A stretch of DNA of 64,000 nucleotides from Micromonospora phaseoli (GTDB lineage: Bacteria; Actinomycetota; Actinomycetes; Mycobacteriales; Micromonosporaceae). Position numbers and translations under genes: made by a program. This document shows positions 25,091-33,066 of this stretch, one piece after another; position 1 is the stretch's first letter, and the number at the start of each line of letters is the position of its first letter. The stretch spans positions 1 through 64,000 of the forward strand of contig NZ_FNYV01000003.1 in assembly GCF_900109115.1 (NCBI RefSeq), in the 5' to 3' direction. The notes below the pieces were generated by a model, which was not told the DNA's origin, did no database searches, and saw only the letters and a program-made list of their open reading frames with translations.

Positions 25091-27544
25091 ATGCGGTCCT
25101 CCAGTGCGAATCTGCGCACTAAGGTTATTGCACTCCTCGTATCGCTTGTTGCGCTCTGGCTGTTCGCAGCTTGGGTCACCTTACGAGACGGCGTGAACCT
25201 GCTCGGCGTCCAGGTGATCGACAGTCAGATCGTCTCGCCGAGCGAGCCGTTGCTGCTGGAGCTTCAGGTGGAGCGGCGACTCGCCGTCGCGTACCTCGGC
25301 GGGCCGACCACCGAACGGAAGGACGCGCTGGACGCCGCCCGCCAGAGCGTGGACGACAAGGCCACCGATTTCCGGGCCACCGCCCGCAGCTGGCGCGCCC
25401 GGCTGGCCGCCGACGCCGACGCCGAACAGCGCGTCGACGAGGCCATCTCCGCACTCGACGGGCTGGCCGCGGTCCGGACCTCCATCGACGACCGGGCCGT
25501 CGACCGCGGACGAACCGCCGAGACCTACGCCACGCTCGTCGAAAAGCTGTTCCAGATCTACGACGTCGTCGGCACCCTGGACGACCCCGAAATCGCGCAG
25601 GATACGCAGAACCTCATTGAGCTGTACCGCCTCAGGGAACTCATTTCGCAGGAAGATGCCCTGCTCTCTGGTGTTATCGCAGCCGGCCGAATGACTGATG
25701 AAGAACAGTTCCGGTTCACCGAGCTGGTTGCCGCTCAGCGATTCCTGGCCGCCCGCACACCGAACAAGATGAACGAATCCGACCGGGCCGATTTCAATCA
25801 GGTCATCAATGGGACGGCGTTTAGCAACCTGCGCCAACTCGAAGACCAGGTGGTCACCAACCGCACCGCGACGAAGCCGGTCGTGACCGCGTCCGACTGG
25901 GACGCCGTCGCCAACTCCGCCCTGACCCACCTGCAGGAAATGGTGCTCGGCAGCGGCGACAACCTGGTGCAGCGGGCGGTTCCGGTCGCGGTCGGCGTCG
26001 TCATCCGGCTGGTCCTGGCCGCCGGTCTGGGCCTGCTGGCGGTCATCGCCTCGATCGTCCTGTCCATCACCACCGCGCGTGCCCTGGTCGCCCAGCTCCA
26101 GCGACTCCGTGACGCGGCCCACCGGCTCGCCGACGAGCGGCTTCCCGCGGTGGTCGAACGCCTCCGGCGCGGCGAGAAGGTCGACGTCGCCGCCGAAGCA
26201 CCGCCCCTGGACTTCGGCATCGACGAGATCGGTCAGGTCGGCCAGGCCTTCAACCGGGTCCAGGAGACCGCCGTCCGCACCGCCGTCGAGCAGGCGGAGC
26301 TACGGCGCAGCGTTCGCGACGTGTTCCTGAACCTGTCCAAACGCCAGCAGGCCCTGCTGCACCGCCAGCTGACCCTCCTCGACGGGATGGAGCGCACCGA
26401 GCAGGACGCCGACGACCTGGAGAACCTCTTCCGCATCGACCACCTGGCGACCCGGATGCGGCGGAACGCCGAGAACCTCATCGTCCTGTCGGGCTCGGTA
26501 CCCGGTCGCGCCTGGCGTAAGAACGTGCCGATGGTGGACGTCGCCCGTGGCGCGCTGCAGGAGGTGGAGGACTACACGCGGGTGCGGGTACTGCCGTTCG
26601 GGTCGGTGGGACTGGCCGGCCGCGCCGCCGGCGACGTCATCCACCTGCTCGCCGAGCTCATCGAGAACGCCCTGTCCTTCTCTCCCCCGACCACCGACGT
26701 CGAGGTCCGGGGACAGTTGGTGGCGAACGGATTCGTCATCGAGATCGAGGACCGGGGCCTCGGCATGAGCGAGGAGGACCTCGCCGCGGCCAACGAGCGC
26801 ATCGCCACCCCCACCGAGTTCAACCTCGACACCGCCGCCCAGCTCGGGCTGTTCGTGGTCAGCCAGCTTGCCGCGAAACACCAGGTCCGCGTGCAGCTCA
26901 AGGCATCGCCCTACGGCGGTACGACTGCCGTGGTGCTGATTCCCAAGAGCCTGGTGACCGACGCCACCACCACCACGACGTCGACCACGGCTGGCGGCAA
27001 CATGACCACCACCAGCACGGTCACCGCGGGCGGTGGCGTGGGCACCGCAGTGACCCACCCGACGTCGGTCGCGGTGGCAGAGCCGCAGCCCCTGCACCGT
27101 CCGACGGTGGAGCTGCCGACCCTCGCTCGACCACCAGCCGATTCCGACGCTCCGCCGCTGCCGCTTCGCCGGGCCGCCGACGAAGCCGCGACCGTGGTGG
27201 ACGAACCACCTCGCAGCGCCCCGCCAACCGGGATGGACGAGTCGCCGCACAGCGCCCCGCCGCCAGCCCAGCGCACGGCACCCGCCACCGCGCACACCGA
27301 GGGTGGACTGCCCATGAGGCGTCGCCAGGCCCACCTCGCGCCACAACTGCGCGACGGGTCGACGGCGGAAGGCCCGGACACCGCCGAGGCCGACAAGGAA
27401 AGGTCGCCCGAACACGTTCGCTCCCGGATGAGCTCTTACCAGAGCGGCACCCGTCGCGGACGCGCCGAAGCGCAACGTCTCGGCGACGGAGAAGAGCAGG
27501 GCCACGCGGACCACGGACCTTCCGCGACCGAAGCCGATCGGTGA
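25091..27544 (+). CDS. cvnA: Conservon sensor histidine kinase (nitrate/nitrite-sensing-type ectodomain)
   Basis: 817 residues. The first membrane helix is at 10-30. An all-helical extracellular sensor domain (about 35-290) resembles the NIT domain, and the second helix is at ~298-325. A HAMP-like linker follows, then a helical DHp-like segment (FRIDHLATRMRRNAENLIVLSG) and a HATPase domain with N-box HLLAELIENALSFSPP and EDRGLGM. The last ~200 residues are a disordered Thr/Pro/Ala tail. It heads a cvnABCD conservon, where the kinase-like protein works with roadblock, DUF742 and GTPase partners. The start lies after an AT-rich intergenic region. Confidence 0.9.
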   Translation: MRSSSANLRTKVIALLVSLVALWLFAAWVTLRDGVNLLGVQVIDSQIVSPSEPLLLELQVERRLAVAYLGGPTTERKDALDAARQSVDDKATDFRATARSWRARLAADADAEQRVDEAISALDGLAAVRTSIDDRAVDRGRTAETYATLVEKLFQIYDVVGTLDDPEIAQDTQNLIELYRLRELISQEDALLSGVIAAGRMTDEEQFRFTELVAAQRFLAARTPNKMNESDRADFNQVINGTAFSNLRQLEDQVVTNRTATKPVVTASDWDAVANSALTHLQEMVLGSGDNLVQRAVPVAVGVVIRLVLAAGLGLLAVIASIVLSITTARALVAQLQRLRDAAHRLADERLPAVVERLRRGEKVDVAAEAPPLDFGIDEIGQVGQAFNRVQETAVRTAVEQAELRRSVRDVFLNLSKRQQALLHRQLTLLDGMERTEQDADDLENLFRIDHLATRMRRNAENLIVLSGSVPGRAWRKNVPMVDVARGALQEVEDYTRVRVLPFGSVGLAGRAAGDVIHLLAELIENALSFSPPTTDVEVRGQLVANGFVIEIEDRGLGMSEEDLAAANERIATPTEFNLDTAAQLGLFVVSQLAAKHQVRVQLKASPYGGTTAVVLIPKSLVTDATTTTTSTTAGGNMTTTSTVTAGGGVGTAVTHPTSVAVAEPQPLHRPTVELPTLARPPADSDAPPLPLRRAADEAATVVDEPPRSAPPTGMDESPHSAPPPAQRTAPATAHTEGGLPMRRRQAHLAPQLRDGSTAEGPDTAEADKERSPEHVRSRMSSYQSGTRRGRAEAQRLGDGEEQGHADHGPSATEADR

Positions 27545-27561
27545 GAAAGAGGAACGGGCAA

Positions 27562-27975
27562 GTGCAGCAGAACTCTGCGAGCGCCGATCTGACCTGGCTG
27601 CTCAACGACCTGGTCGGGCGGGTCAAACAGGCCGAGCATGCCATCGTCCTCAGCGTCGACGGCCTGCTCCTGGCTTCCTCCGCCGGGCTCTCCCGGGACG
27701 ACGCGGAGCACCTGGCCGCGATGTCGGCGGGGATCCAGAGCCTCGCCAAGGGCGCGGGCAAGCGGTTCGGCGGCGGCAAGGTACGGCAGACCATCATCGA
27801 GATGGACTCGTCGTTCCTGTTCGTCTCGGCCGCCGGCAGCGGCGCCTGCCTCGCCGTCCTCGCGGCCGAGGAAGCCGATGTCGGGCTCATCGCCTACGAG
27901 ATGGCGATGGTCGTGACACGGGCTGGCAAGTTCCTCGCGTCACCATCTCGGTCGATCCAGCCCACCAACATCTAG
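27562..27975 (+). CDS. cvnB: Roadblock/LC7-domain protein of the conservon
   Basis: 137 residues from GTG 27562 behind AAGAGG. The body is a roadblock/LC7 domain: LTWLLNDLVGRVKQAEHAIVLSVDGLLLASS, then MDSSFLFVSAAGSGACLAVLA and IAYEMAMVVTRAG. In other systems the family acts as a GTPase-activating or scaffold partner, here presumably of CvnD. An in-frame GTG at 27541 overlaps the cvnA stop (GTGA) and is a possible alternative start. Confidence 0.9.
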   Translation: MQQNSASADLTWLLNDLVGRVKQAEHAIVLSVDGLLLASSAGLSRDDAEHLAAMSAGIQSLAKGAGKRFGGGKVRQTIIEMDSSFLFVSAAGSGACLAVLAAEEADVGLIAYEMAMVVTRAGKFLASPSRSIQPTNI

Positions 27976-27983
27976 GGGCCGCC

Positions 27984-28361
27984 ATGACGACGCCCGACAC
28001 CGACCCCCACTGGGTAGACGAGGCCGCCGGGCCCGTGGTCCGGCCGTACGCCGTGACCGGCGGGCGAGCCAAACCACGAAATGGCCACAACGTCGTCGCA
28101 CTGCTACTCGCGACCCGGACGGCGCCACCGCAAGAGGCGTGGATGGCACCGGAGCACGCACAGATTGTCGACCTCTGCCAACGCCCGATTGCTCTGGCTG
28201 AGGTCGCCGCCAACCTCGGCCTGCCGCTCGGCACGGTACGGGTCCTGCTCGACGGACTGCTCGACCGCGGACTCGTCCGGGTCTCCGAACCCCGCGAGGC
28301 CGCCGCCCTTCCCGACAACAGCGTATTCGAGGCGCTCATCAATGGACTACGTGCACTCTGA
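27984..28361 (+). CDS. cvnC: DUF742 conservon protein
   Basis: 125 residues. N-terminal VRPYAVTGGRAKP is the usual DUF742 opening. The rest folds as a winged-helix-like domain (ICDLCQRPIALAEVAANLGLPLGTVRVLLDGLLDRGLVRV, read here as IVDLCQ...). The role in the complex is unknown; a nucleic-acid or protein adaptor is possible. It starts 8 bases after cvnB and overlaps cvnD by 20 bases. Confidence 0.9.
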   Translation: MTTPDTDPHWVDEAAGPVVRPYAVTGGRAKPRNGHNVVALLLATRTAPPQEAWMAPEHAQIVDLCQRPIALAEVAANLGLPLGTVRVLLDGLLDRGLVRVSEPREAAALPDNSVFEALINGLRAL

Positions 28362-28947
28362 TCGGGAAGACCGCCCGATCCTTCCCACTGCCATCAAGAT
28401 CCTTGTCGCGGGCGGCTTCGGCGTCGGCAAGACCACCCTCGTCGGAGCCGTCAGCGAGACCAAACCGCTGCGCACCGAGGAACTCCTCACCGAGCAGGGC
28501 GTGGGCGTCGACGACCTCTCCGGCGTCGAAGCCAAGTCGACCACCACGGTGGCGATGGACTTCGGGCGGATCACCATCAGCGACGACCTTGTCCTCTACC
28601 TGTTCGGTACGCCCGGCCAGGACCGGTTCTGGTTCGTCTGGGACGAACTGGCTCTCGGTGCGCTGGGTGCCGTGGTGCTGGCGGACACCCGGCGACTCGC
28701 CGACTGCTTTCCGTCGGTCGACTACTTCGAGAGAGCGGGGCTGCCTTTCATCGTCGCGGTGAACTGCTTCCACGAGGCGAAGCGCTACAGCCTCGACGAG
28801 GTGCGACTGGCACTGGATCTTGATCCCGGCATCCCGATCATGCTGTGTGACGCGCGGGAGAAGGAATCGTCCAAGGATGTCCTCATCAGGCTGCTGCAAC
28901 ATGTGATGAAGGGACGCGGGCTGAGCCGCGAACCACAGCCGGTGTAG
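28342..28947 (+). CDS. cvnD: Conservon small GTPase
   Basis: 201 residues from ATG 28342. The P-loop is AGGFGVGKTTLVG. The switch II region is LFGTPGQDRFWF and the base-recognition loop region VAVNCF is followed by ALDLDPGIPIMLCDARE. It is a Ras-like GTPase of the CvnD/MglA-type group, regulated by the roadblock protein of the same operon. It is the last gene of the conservon. No lipid-attachment motif is seen, so membrane recruitment probably depends on CvnA. Confidence 0.92.
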   Translation: MDYVHSDREDRPILPTAIKILVAGGFGVGKTTLVGAVSETKPLRTEELLTEQGVGVDDLSGVEAKSTTTVAMDFGRITISDDLVLYLFGTPGQDRFWFVWDELALGALGAVVLADTRRLADCFPSVDYFERAGLPFIVAVNCFHEAKRYSLDEVRLALDLDPGIPIMLCDAREKESSKDVLIRLLQHVMKGRGLSREPQPV

Positions 28948-29287
28948 CGGCCGGGCGACGCCAGCCGGGTACGGCCGGCCGGAGTCGATCCGCCTCCCGT
29001 CCAGAGTTGGCACAGAGCGCCCCGTCGGTGGCACGAAATATCAACATCTCCACCGGGGACCGGCCGCAGACTAATGATCGACGGGCGGTACCGGAGCGTG
29101 AGCGACGGAGCCGCCGAAACGGGGGTTCGACGGGGGTCTCGCTCGCGCCGGGTAATGCACCGCATCGCACCTCGGCGCAAGGCCCGTCACCAGCGGTTCC
29201 CGGCCCGGGCGTAGCCGCCCGGGGCGGGGACCGTGGGCCTCGTACGGTGAGCACTGCCGGTGCCGCAGGCCGCCGGTCGGCACGCCG
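28948..29287. other. 340-base region without a recognisable gene
   Basis: Short open frames here are GC-driven and lack ribosome sites or family-like sequence. The stretch contains a few GC-rich inverted repeats (for example near 29200-29235) that could end the conservon transcript. Nothing else is evident. Confidence 0.5.
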
Positions 29288-29520
29288 TCAGCCGGGCAGT
29301 CGGTAGTGGCCGGACCGAGGGCGCCAACCGGCTGGCGGATCCTCGCCACCAGGCCGTCGACCGCCTCCCGCAGCAGGTCGGCGTGACCGGTGTGTCGGCC
29401 GTACTCCTCGATCAGGTCGCAGACCAGCCGCCGCAGGTTGGCCTGACGGCCGTCGGCCCCACGGGTGTGCACGAGCTGGTCGAGCCCTCCGGCGGCCAGC
29501 GCCACGTCGAGCCTCGCGCG
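29288..29520 (-). pseudogene. Remnant of a DinB/DUF664-family protein gene
   Basis: One minus-strand frame reads LAAGGLDQLVHTRGADGRQ, NLRRLVCDLIEEYGRHTGHADLLREAVDGLV, the typical C-terminal half of DUF664 proteins. It then shifts by one base near 29345 into GEDPPAGWRPRS and a TGA at 29288, the usual family end. The N-terminal half is absent: an in-frame stop lies just upstream. The gene is truncated and frameshifted, so no product is expected. Confidence 0.7.
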
Positions 29521-29608
29521 GGACCGGCGTCCCGGTCAGCCGGAGGGTGGCGCGGGACGACCGGCTCGTCGAACCCGCGCCACCCGAGGTGGCCACCGCC
29601 GGACCGGG

Positions 29609-31177
29609 TCAGCCCGGCTGGCAGGCGGTGCCGTTGAGTTGGAAGTCGGTCGGACGGTCATTGGTGCCGGAGTAGGTGGCCTGGAAGCCGAAGCTCACCG
29701 TGCCGTTGGTCGGCAGGTTGCCGTTCCAGGAGACGTTGCGTGCGGTCACACTCCTCCCCGACTGGGTGATCTGCGCGTTCCACCCGTTGGTGACCTGCTG
29801 GTTGCCGCTGAACGACCAGGTCAGGGTCCAGTTGGTCAGGGCTGCCCCGCGGTTGGTGACGCGTACGTCGGCGGTGAACCCGGTGTTCCACTGGTTGGCC
29901 GTCCAACCGACCGTGCAGGCAGCCGGCCCGGTCGTGGGCGGCGGCGTGGTCGGTGGCGGGGTGGTCGGTGGCGGCGTGGTGGGTGGCGGCGTGGTGGGTG
30001 GTGGCGTGGTGGGTGGTGGCGTGGTGGGTGGTGGCGTGGTCGGGGGCGGCGTCGCACCGTCCCGGGGCGGGAACCGCAGGACCCGGTCGTCGTTGGCCGC
30101 CGGGGTGCCCCGGCCGTCGCGGTTGCTGGTGGTGACCCAGAGCCACCCGTCGGGGCCGTACTCGACGGTGCGCAGCCGGCCGTAGCTGCCGATCAGTTCC
30201 GCAGTCGGGGTGCCGACTCCCCCGGACCCGTTGAGCGGCACGTTCCACAGTCGGTTGCCGCGTAGGCTCGCCACGAAAAGCCGGTTGCCGGCGATGGCCG
30301 CTCCGCTCGGTGATGCCTCGGCGGGAGTCCAGGTGATCAGTGGGTCACGGAAGCGGGGGTCGTTCGCCCGCCCCTCCACTGTGGGCCAGCCGTAATTACC
30401 GCCAGCCACGATCAGGTTGATCTCGTCCCAGGTGTTCTGACCGAACTCGGTGGCATATAGTCGGCCCTGGGCGTCCCAGGCCAGTCCCTGCACGTGGCGG
30501 TGGCCGAGGCTGTAGACCGGTGACCCGGCGCTCGGGTTGTCCGGCGGGACGGTGCCGTCCGGCCGGATCCGCAGGATCTTGCCGTTTCGGCTCTGCGGAT
30601 TCTGTGCCGTGGCGGTCTGTCCGGCATCACCGACTCCGACGTAGAGCATCCCGTCCGGACCGAAGGCGATCCGGCCACCGTTGTGGACCGCCGCCCGACT
30701 CAGTCCGGTAAGGATCGGCTGCTGGGTCTGCGGCGCGGTGAGTCGGAACCTGGCGATGCGGTTGTCGGACGCGGTGGTGAAGTAGACGTAGATCCAACCG
30801 TCCTGGGCGTAGCTGGGCGAGACGGCCAGACCGAGCAGCCCACCCTCGCTGGTCGAGGTCACGCCGGAGATCGTGACGACGGGCTCGGGCTGCTGACCGG
30901 GACGGATGCGTACCACCTGGCCGGTGGGGCGTTGGGCGACCAGGGCACTGCCGTCGGGAAGGAAGTCCATCCCCCACGGCACCTGCAGGCCGGTGGCGAC
31001 GGTCTCGGGTTGGGAGAAGTCGAAGTCGCCGACGGCGAGCAGCCCAGGCAGCGCGTCGGCGGCGGTACCGGGCGGGCGTTCCGCGTTCGGGACCGCACCG
31101 GCGAGGCCGCCGACACCGACGCTGCCGGCGAGCAGCCCGGCGGTGAGAGCGGCCCCGACCGCGAGTCGGATCCTCAT
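29609..31177 (-). CDS. Secreted PQQ-dependent sugar dehydrogenase with cellulose-binding domain
   Basis: 522 residues, Sec-type signal peptide 1-28. Residues ~50-375 are a six-bladed glucose/sorbosone dehydrogenase propeller (QVPWGMDFLPDGSALVAQR, LLGLAVSP, GGRIAFGPDGMLYVGVGDAG, HRHVQGLAWDAQGRLYATEFGQ). A linker of eight PPPTT units leads to a CBM2 domain of ~100 residues (CTVGWTANQWNTGFTADVRV...LNGTAC). It probably oxidises sugars at cellulose surfaces, feeding electrons to redox partners. ATG 31177 has a strong AGGAGGGG site. The upstream region is strikingly AT-rich. Confidence 0.88.
   Translation of the reverse strand: MRIRLAVGAALTAGLLAGSVGVGGLAGAVPNAERPPGTAADALPGLLAVGDFDFSQPETVATGLQVPWGMDFLPDGSALVAQRPTGQVVRIRPGQQPEPVVTISGVTSTSEGGLLGLAVSPSYAQDGWIYVYFTTASDNRIARFRLTAPQTQQPILTGLSRAAVHNGGRIAFGPDGMLYVGVGDAGQTATAQNPQSRNGKILRIRPDGTVPPDNPSAGSPVYSLGHRHVQGLAWDAQGRLYATEFGQNTWDEINLIVAGGNYGWPTVEGRANDPRFRDPLITWTPAEASPSGAAIAGNRLFVASLRGNRLWNVPLNGSGGVGTPTAELIGSYGRLRTVEYGPDGWLWVTTSNRDGRGTPAANDDRVLRFPPRDGATPPPTTPPPTTPPPTTPPPTTPPPTTPPPTTPPPTTPPPTTGPAACTVGWTANQWNTGFTADVRVTNRGAALTNWTLTWSFSGNQQVTNGWNAQITQSGRSVTARNVSWNGNLPTNGTVSFGFQATYSGTNDRPTDFQLNGTACQPG
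29937..30053. repeat. 15-bp tandem repeat encoding the PPPTT linker
   Basis: About eight near-identical 15-bp units (plus-strand GGTGGCGTGGTGGGT type) encode the Pro-Thr linker between catalytic and binding domains. Copy number may vary between strains. Confidence 0.85.
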
Positions 31178-31182
31178 ACCCC

Positions 31183-31225
31183 CTCCTAAATTAATTGATT
31201 TTTGTCAATATAACACGTCGTATTC
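31183..31225 (-). promoter_or_regulatory. AT-rich promoter region of the sugar dehydrogenase
   Basis: A short island dominated by A/T in a ~70% GC context, between the dehydrogenase start and the divergent oxidoreductase. It includes ATTGA-N6-TCAAT, a small inverted repeat. A regulated promoter or operator is likely. Confidence 0.4.
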
Positions 31226-31274
31226 AGCTTTACCGCGAAGAGCGTGGGTTGCCGACGGCTGCTGAGATCGAGGC

Positions 31275-31709
31275 ATGGTGGAGAACTCGCATGCCAGCGC
31301 CGGTCGGTGGGAGCCGGCCTACCGGCCACCCGGATGGTTCGTGACCCGGGTGGCCAACCCATTGGTGCGACGGCTCGGCGCGGCCAGCACGCTCACCGTG
31401 ACGCGCCGGACCACCGGCACGCCGCAGCGCGTACCGGTGAACATCCTCGAACTGGACGGCGAGCGATACCTGGTCTCGGTGCGCGGCCGCACCGAGTGGG
31501 TACGCAACGTCCGGGCCGCCGGCCACTGCACGGTGGACCGACGTGGCCGAAGCGCCCGGTACCGGGCGGTGGAGATCTCCGGCGGGCAGCGCGAGATGGT
31601 CCTCGCCGCCTACCGGGAGCGCTGGGGCACCGGGCCGGTACGCCGCCTCCTCGACGAACTACCCGACCCCTGCGACCACCCGACCTTCCGCCTCGACCCC
31701 GTCGGGTAG
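31275..31709 (+). CDS. Deazaflavin (F420)-dependent nitroreductase-family protein
   Basis: 144 residues, a split-barrel protein of the Ddn/FDOR type. VTRVANPLVRRLGAASTLTVTRRTTGTPQRVPVN and YLVSVRGRTEWVRNVRAAGHCTVDRRG are the typical cofactor-binding strands. Relatives use reduced F420 to reduce nitro compounds or quinones. ATG 31275 follows GAGGC. It is single and divergent from the sugar dehydrogenase. The substrate is unknown. Confidence 0.82.
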   Translation: MVENSHASAGRWEPAYRPPGWFVTRVANPLVRRLGAASTLTVTRRTTGTPQRVPVNILELDGERYLVSVRGRTEWVRNVRAAGHCTVDRRGRSARYRAVEISGGQREMVLAAYRERWGTGPVRRLLDELPDPCDHPTFRLDPVG

Positions 31710-31887
31710 GCCCGACCGGGCTCGTCACGCCACCGCGGGCGGGAGCGGCGAGTAACCGGACCCTGACAGAACGACGGCGCAGCCAACACCCACGGTAATC
31801 GCGACCCTCATCACGTGTTATTCTCCGGCGTCGATCTCCGCAGCGCGGACCCGGATCGGGTCGTTTGTCGCAAAGGACGCCTTCCCG

Positions 31888-33066
31888 ATGCCGGCCCCGC
31901 CCAGTCCGACCAAGCCACCCGCCCCGTTGGAACGTCCGGGTGCCGGCGCACTGGCATTCATCTTCACCCGGCTGCCGGCACTGCTGCGGCTCTCCTGCGG
32001 GCTGGTCTGCGCAGTCGTGGCGCTCGCCGTGCGTACCCCGCCGGTGCGTCCGGGCCTGCTGGTGCCCGCCATCGCGGTGTTGACCGCCTGGTCGATCTGG
32101 TACGCACTGCGCGCCTGGAGCCACGGCATCGACGCACCGCTCGTCGCCGGGGACGTGGCGCTGACCAGTGCCGCCTGCCTGGCCATCCCGGTGTTGGTCG
32201 CGCCCGAGGTGCTGCCCGGCGAGTCGAGCTGGATCGCCGTGCTGGCGAGCACCACCGTGATCAACACTCAGGCGACGGCTCCGGCCCGCTGGTCCATCCC
32301 GGCCGGGCTGCTGGTCACCGTCGCCTACGCGGCGGGCGCGTACACGGCCGGCGACCCCACCGAGGCGAGCGCCCATGCCGCGACCCTGCTGGCACAGACC
32401 GCCTGCACGGCGATGATGACCACGGTGATGCGACGACGCATCGCCCGGGCCGACACCGAATTCCTGGCCGACCAGCGGGCCGCCCGGGACGCGCTGGTCG
32501 CCCGCACCGCCCGGGAGGCGGAACGGCAGCAGAATCGCGACCTGCACGACACCGTCCTGGCCACGCTGACCATGGTCGGGCAGGGCGCGGTGACCGGCCC
32601 CTCCACGGCGCTGCGCGAGCGGTGCGCCGCCGATCTGCGTACCCTCGCCACCCTGGCCGACGCCCGGTCGGTGCCGCACGACGCAACGGCCCGGCTCGAC
32701 GAACGGCTGCGGCAGGTGTGCGCCCGACTGCCCGGCCTGCCGGTCACCGCAGACCTGCCACCGTGCTCCGTGCCGGCACCGGTCGCGGAGGCGGTCGCGG
32801 AGAGCACCCACGCCGCACTGTCCAACGTGGCGCGGCACGCCCCCGGCGCCCGGAGCACCCTGCGGCTGCGACGCTTCGCCGGCAGCGTGACCGTCGAGGT
32901 GACCGACGACGGTCCCGGCTTCGACCCTGCGACGGTCCCCGCACATCGGTACGGCCTGCGCGAGTCGGTAGGCGGCCGGATGGCTGCGATCGGCGGTCGG
33001 GTCGACATCGACACCGCGCCCGGCCACGGGACCCGGATCCGGCTGGAGTGGTCGGATGTCGGCTGA
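31888..33066 (+). CDS. Sensor histidine kinase (HisKA_3/NarL-type)
   Basis: 392 residues. Four to six N-terminal membrane helices (about 25-175) form the sensor. The dimerisation helix carries the phosphoacceptor in NRDLHDTVLATLTMV (His220). The HATPase domain has the N-box STHAALSNVARHAPG and TDDGPGFDP. It should phosphorylate the LuxR-type regulator two genes downstream. Its last codons overlap the next gene. A TATTCT-like box near 31819-31824 may drive the operon. Confidence 0.88.
   Translation: MPAPPSPTKPPAPLERPGAGALAFIFTRLPALLRLSCGLVCAVVALAVRTPPVRPGLLVPAIAVLTAWSIWYALRAWSHGIDAPLVAGDVALTSAACLAIPVLVAPEVLPGESSWIAVLASTTVINTQATAPARWSIPAGLLVTVAYAAGAYTAGDPTEASAHAATLLAQTACTAMMTTVMRRRIARADTEFLADQRAARDALVARTAREAERQQNRDLHDTVLATLTMVGQGAVTGPSTALRERCAADLRTLATLADARSVPHDATARLDERLRQVCARLPGLPVTADLPPCSVPAPVAEAVAESTHAALSNVARHAPGARSTLRLRRFAGSVTVEVTDDGPGFDPATVPAHRYGLRESVGGRMAAIGGRVDIDTAPGHGTRIRLEWSDVG

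Noticed and set aside
29937..30053. CRISPR-like tandem repeat
   Set aside because: Units are 15 bp, directly abutting, with no spacers, and encode the PPPTT protein linker.
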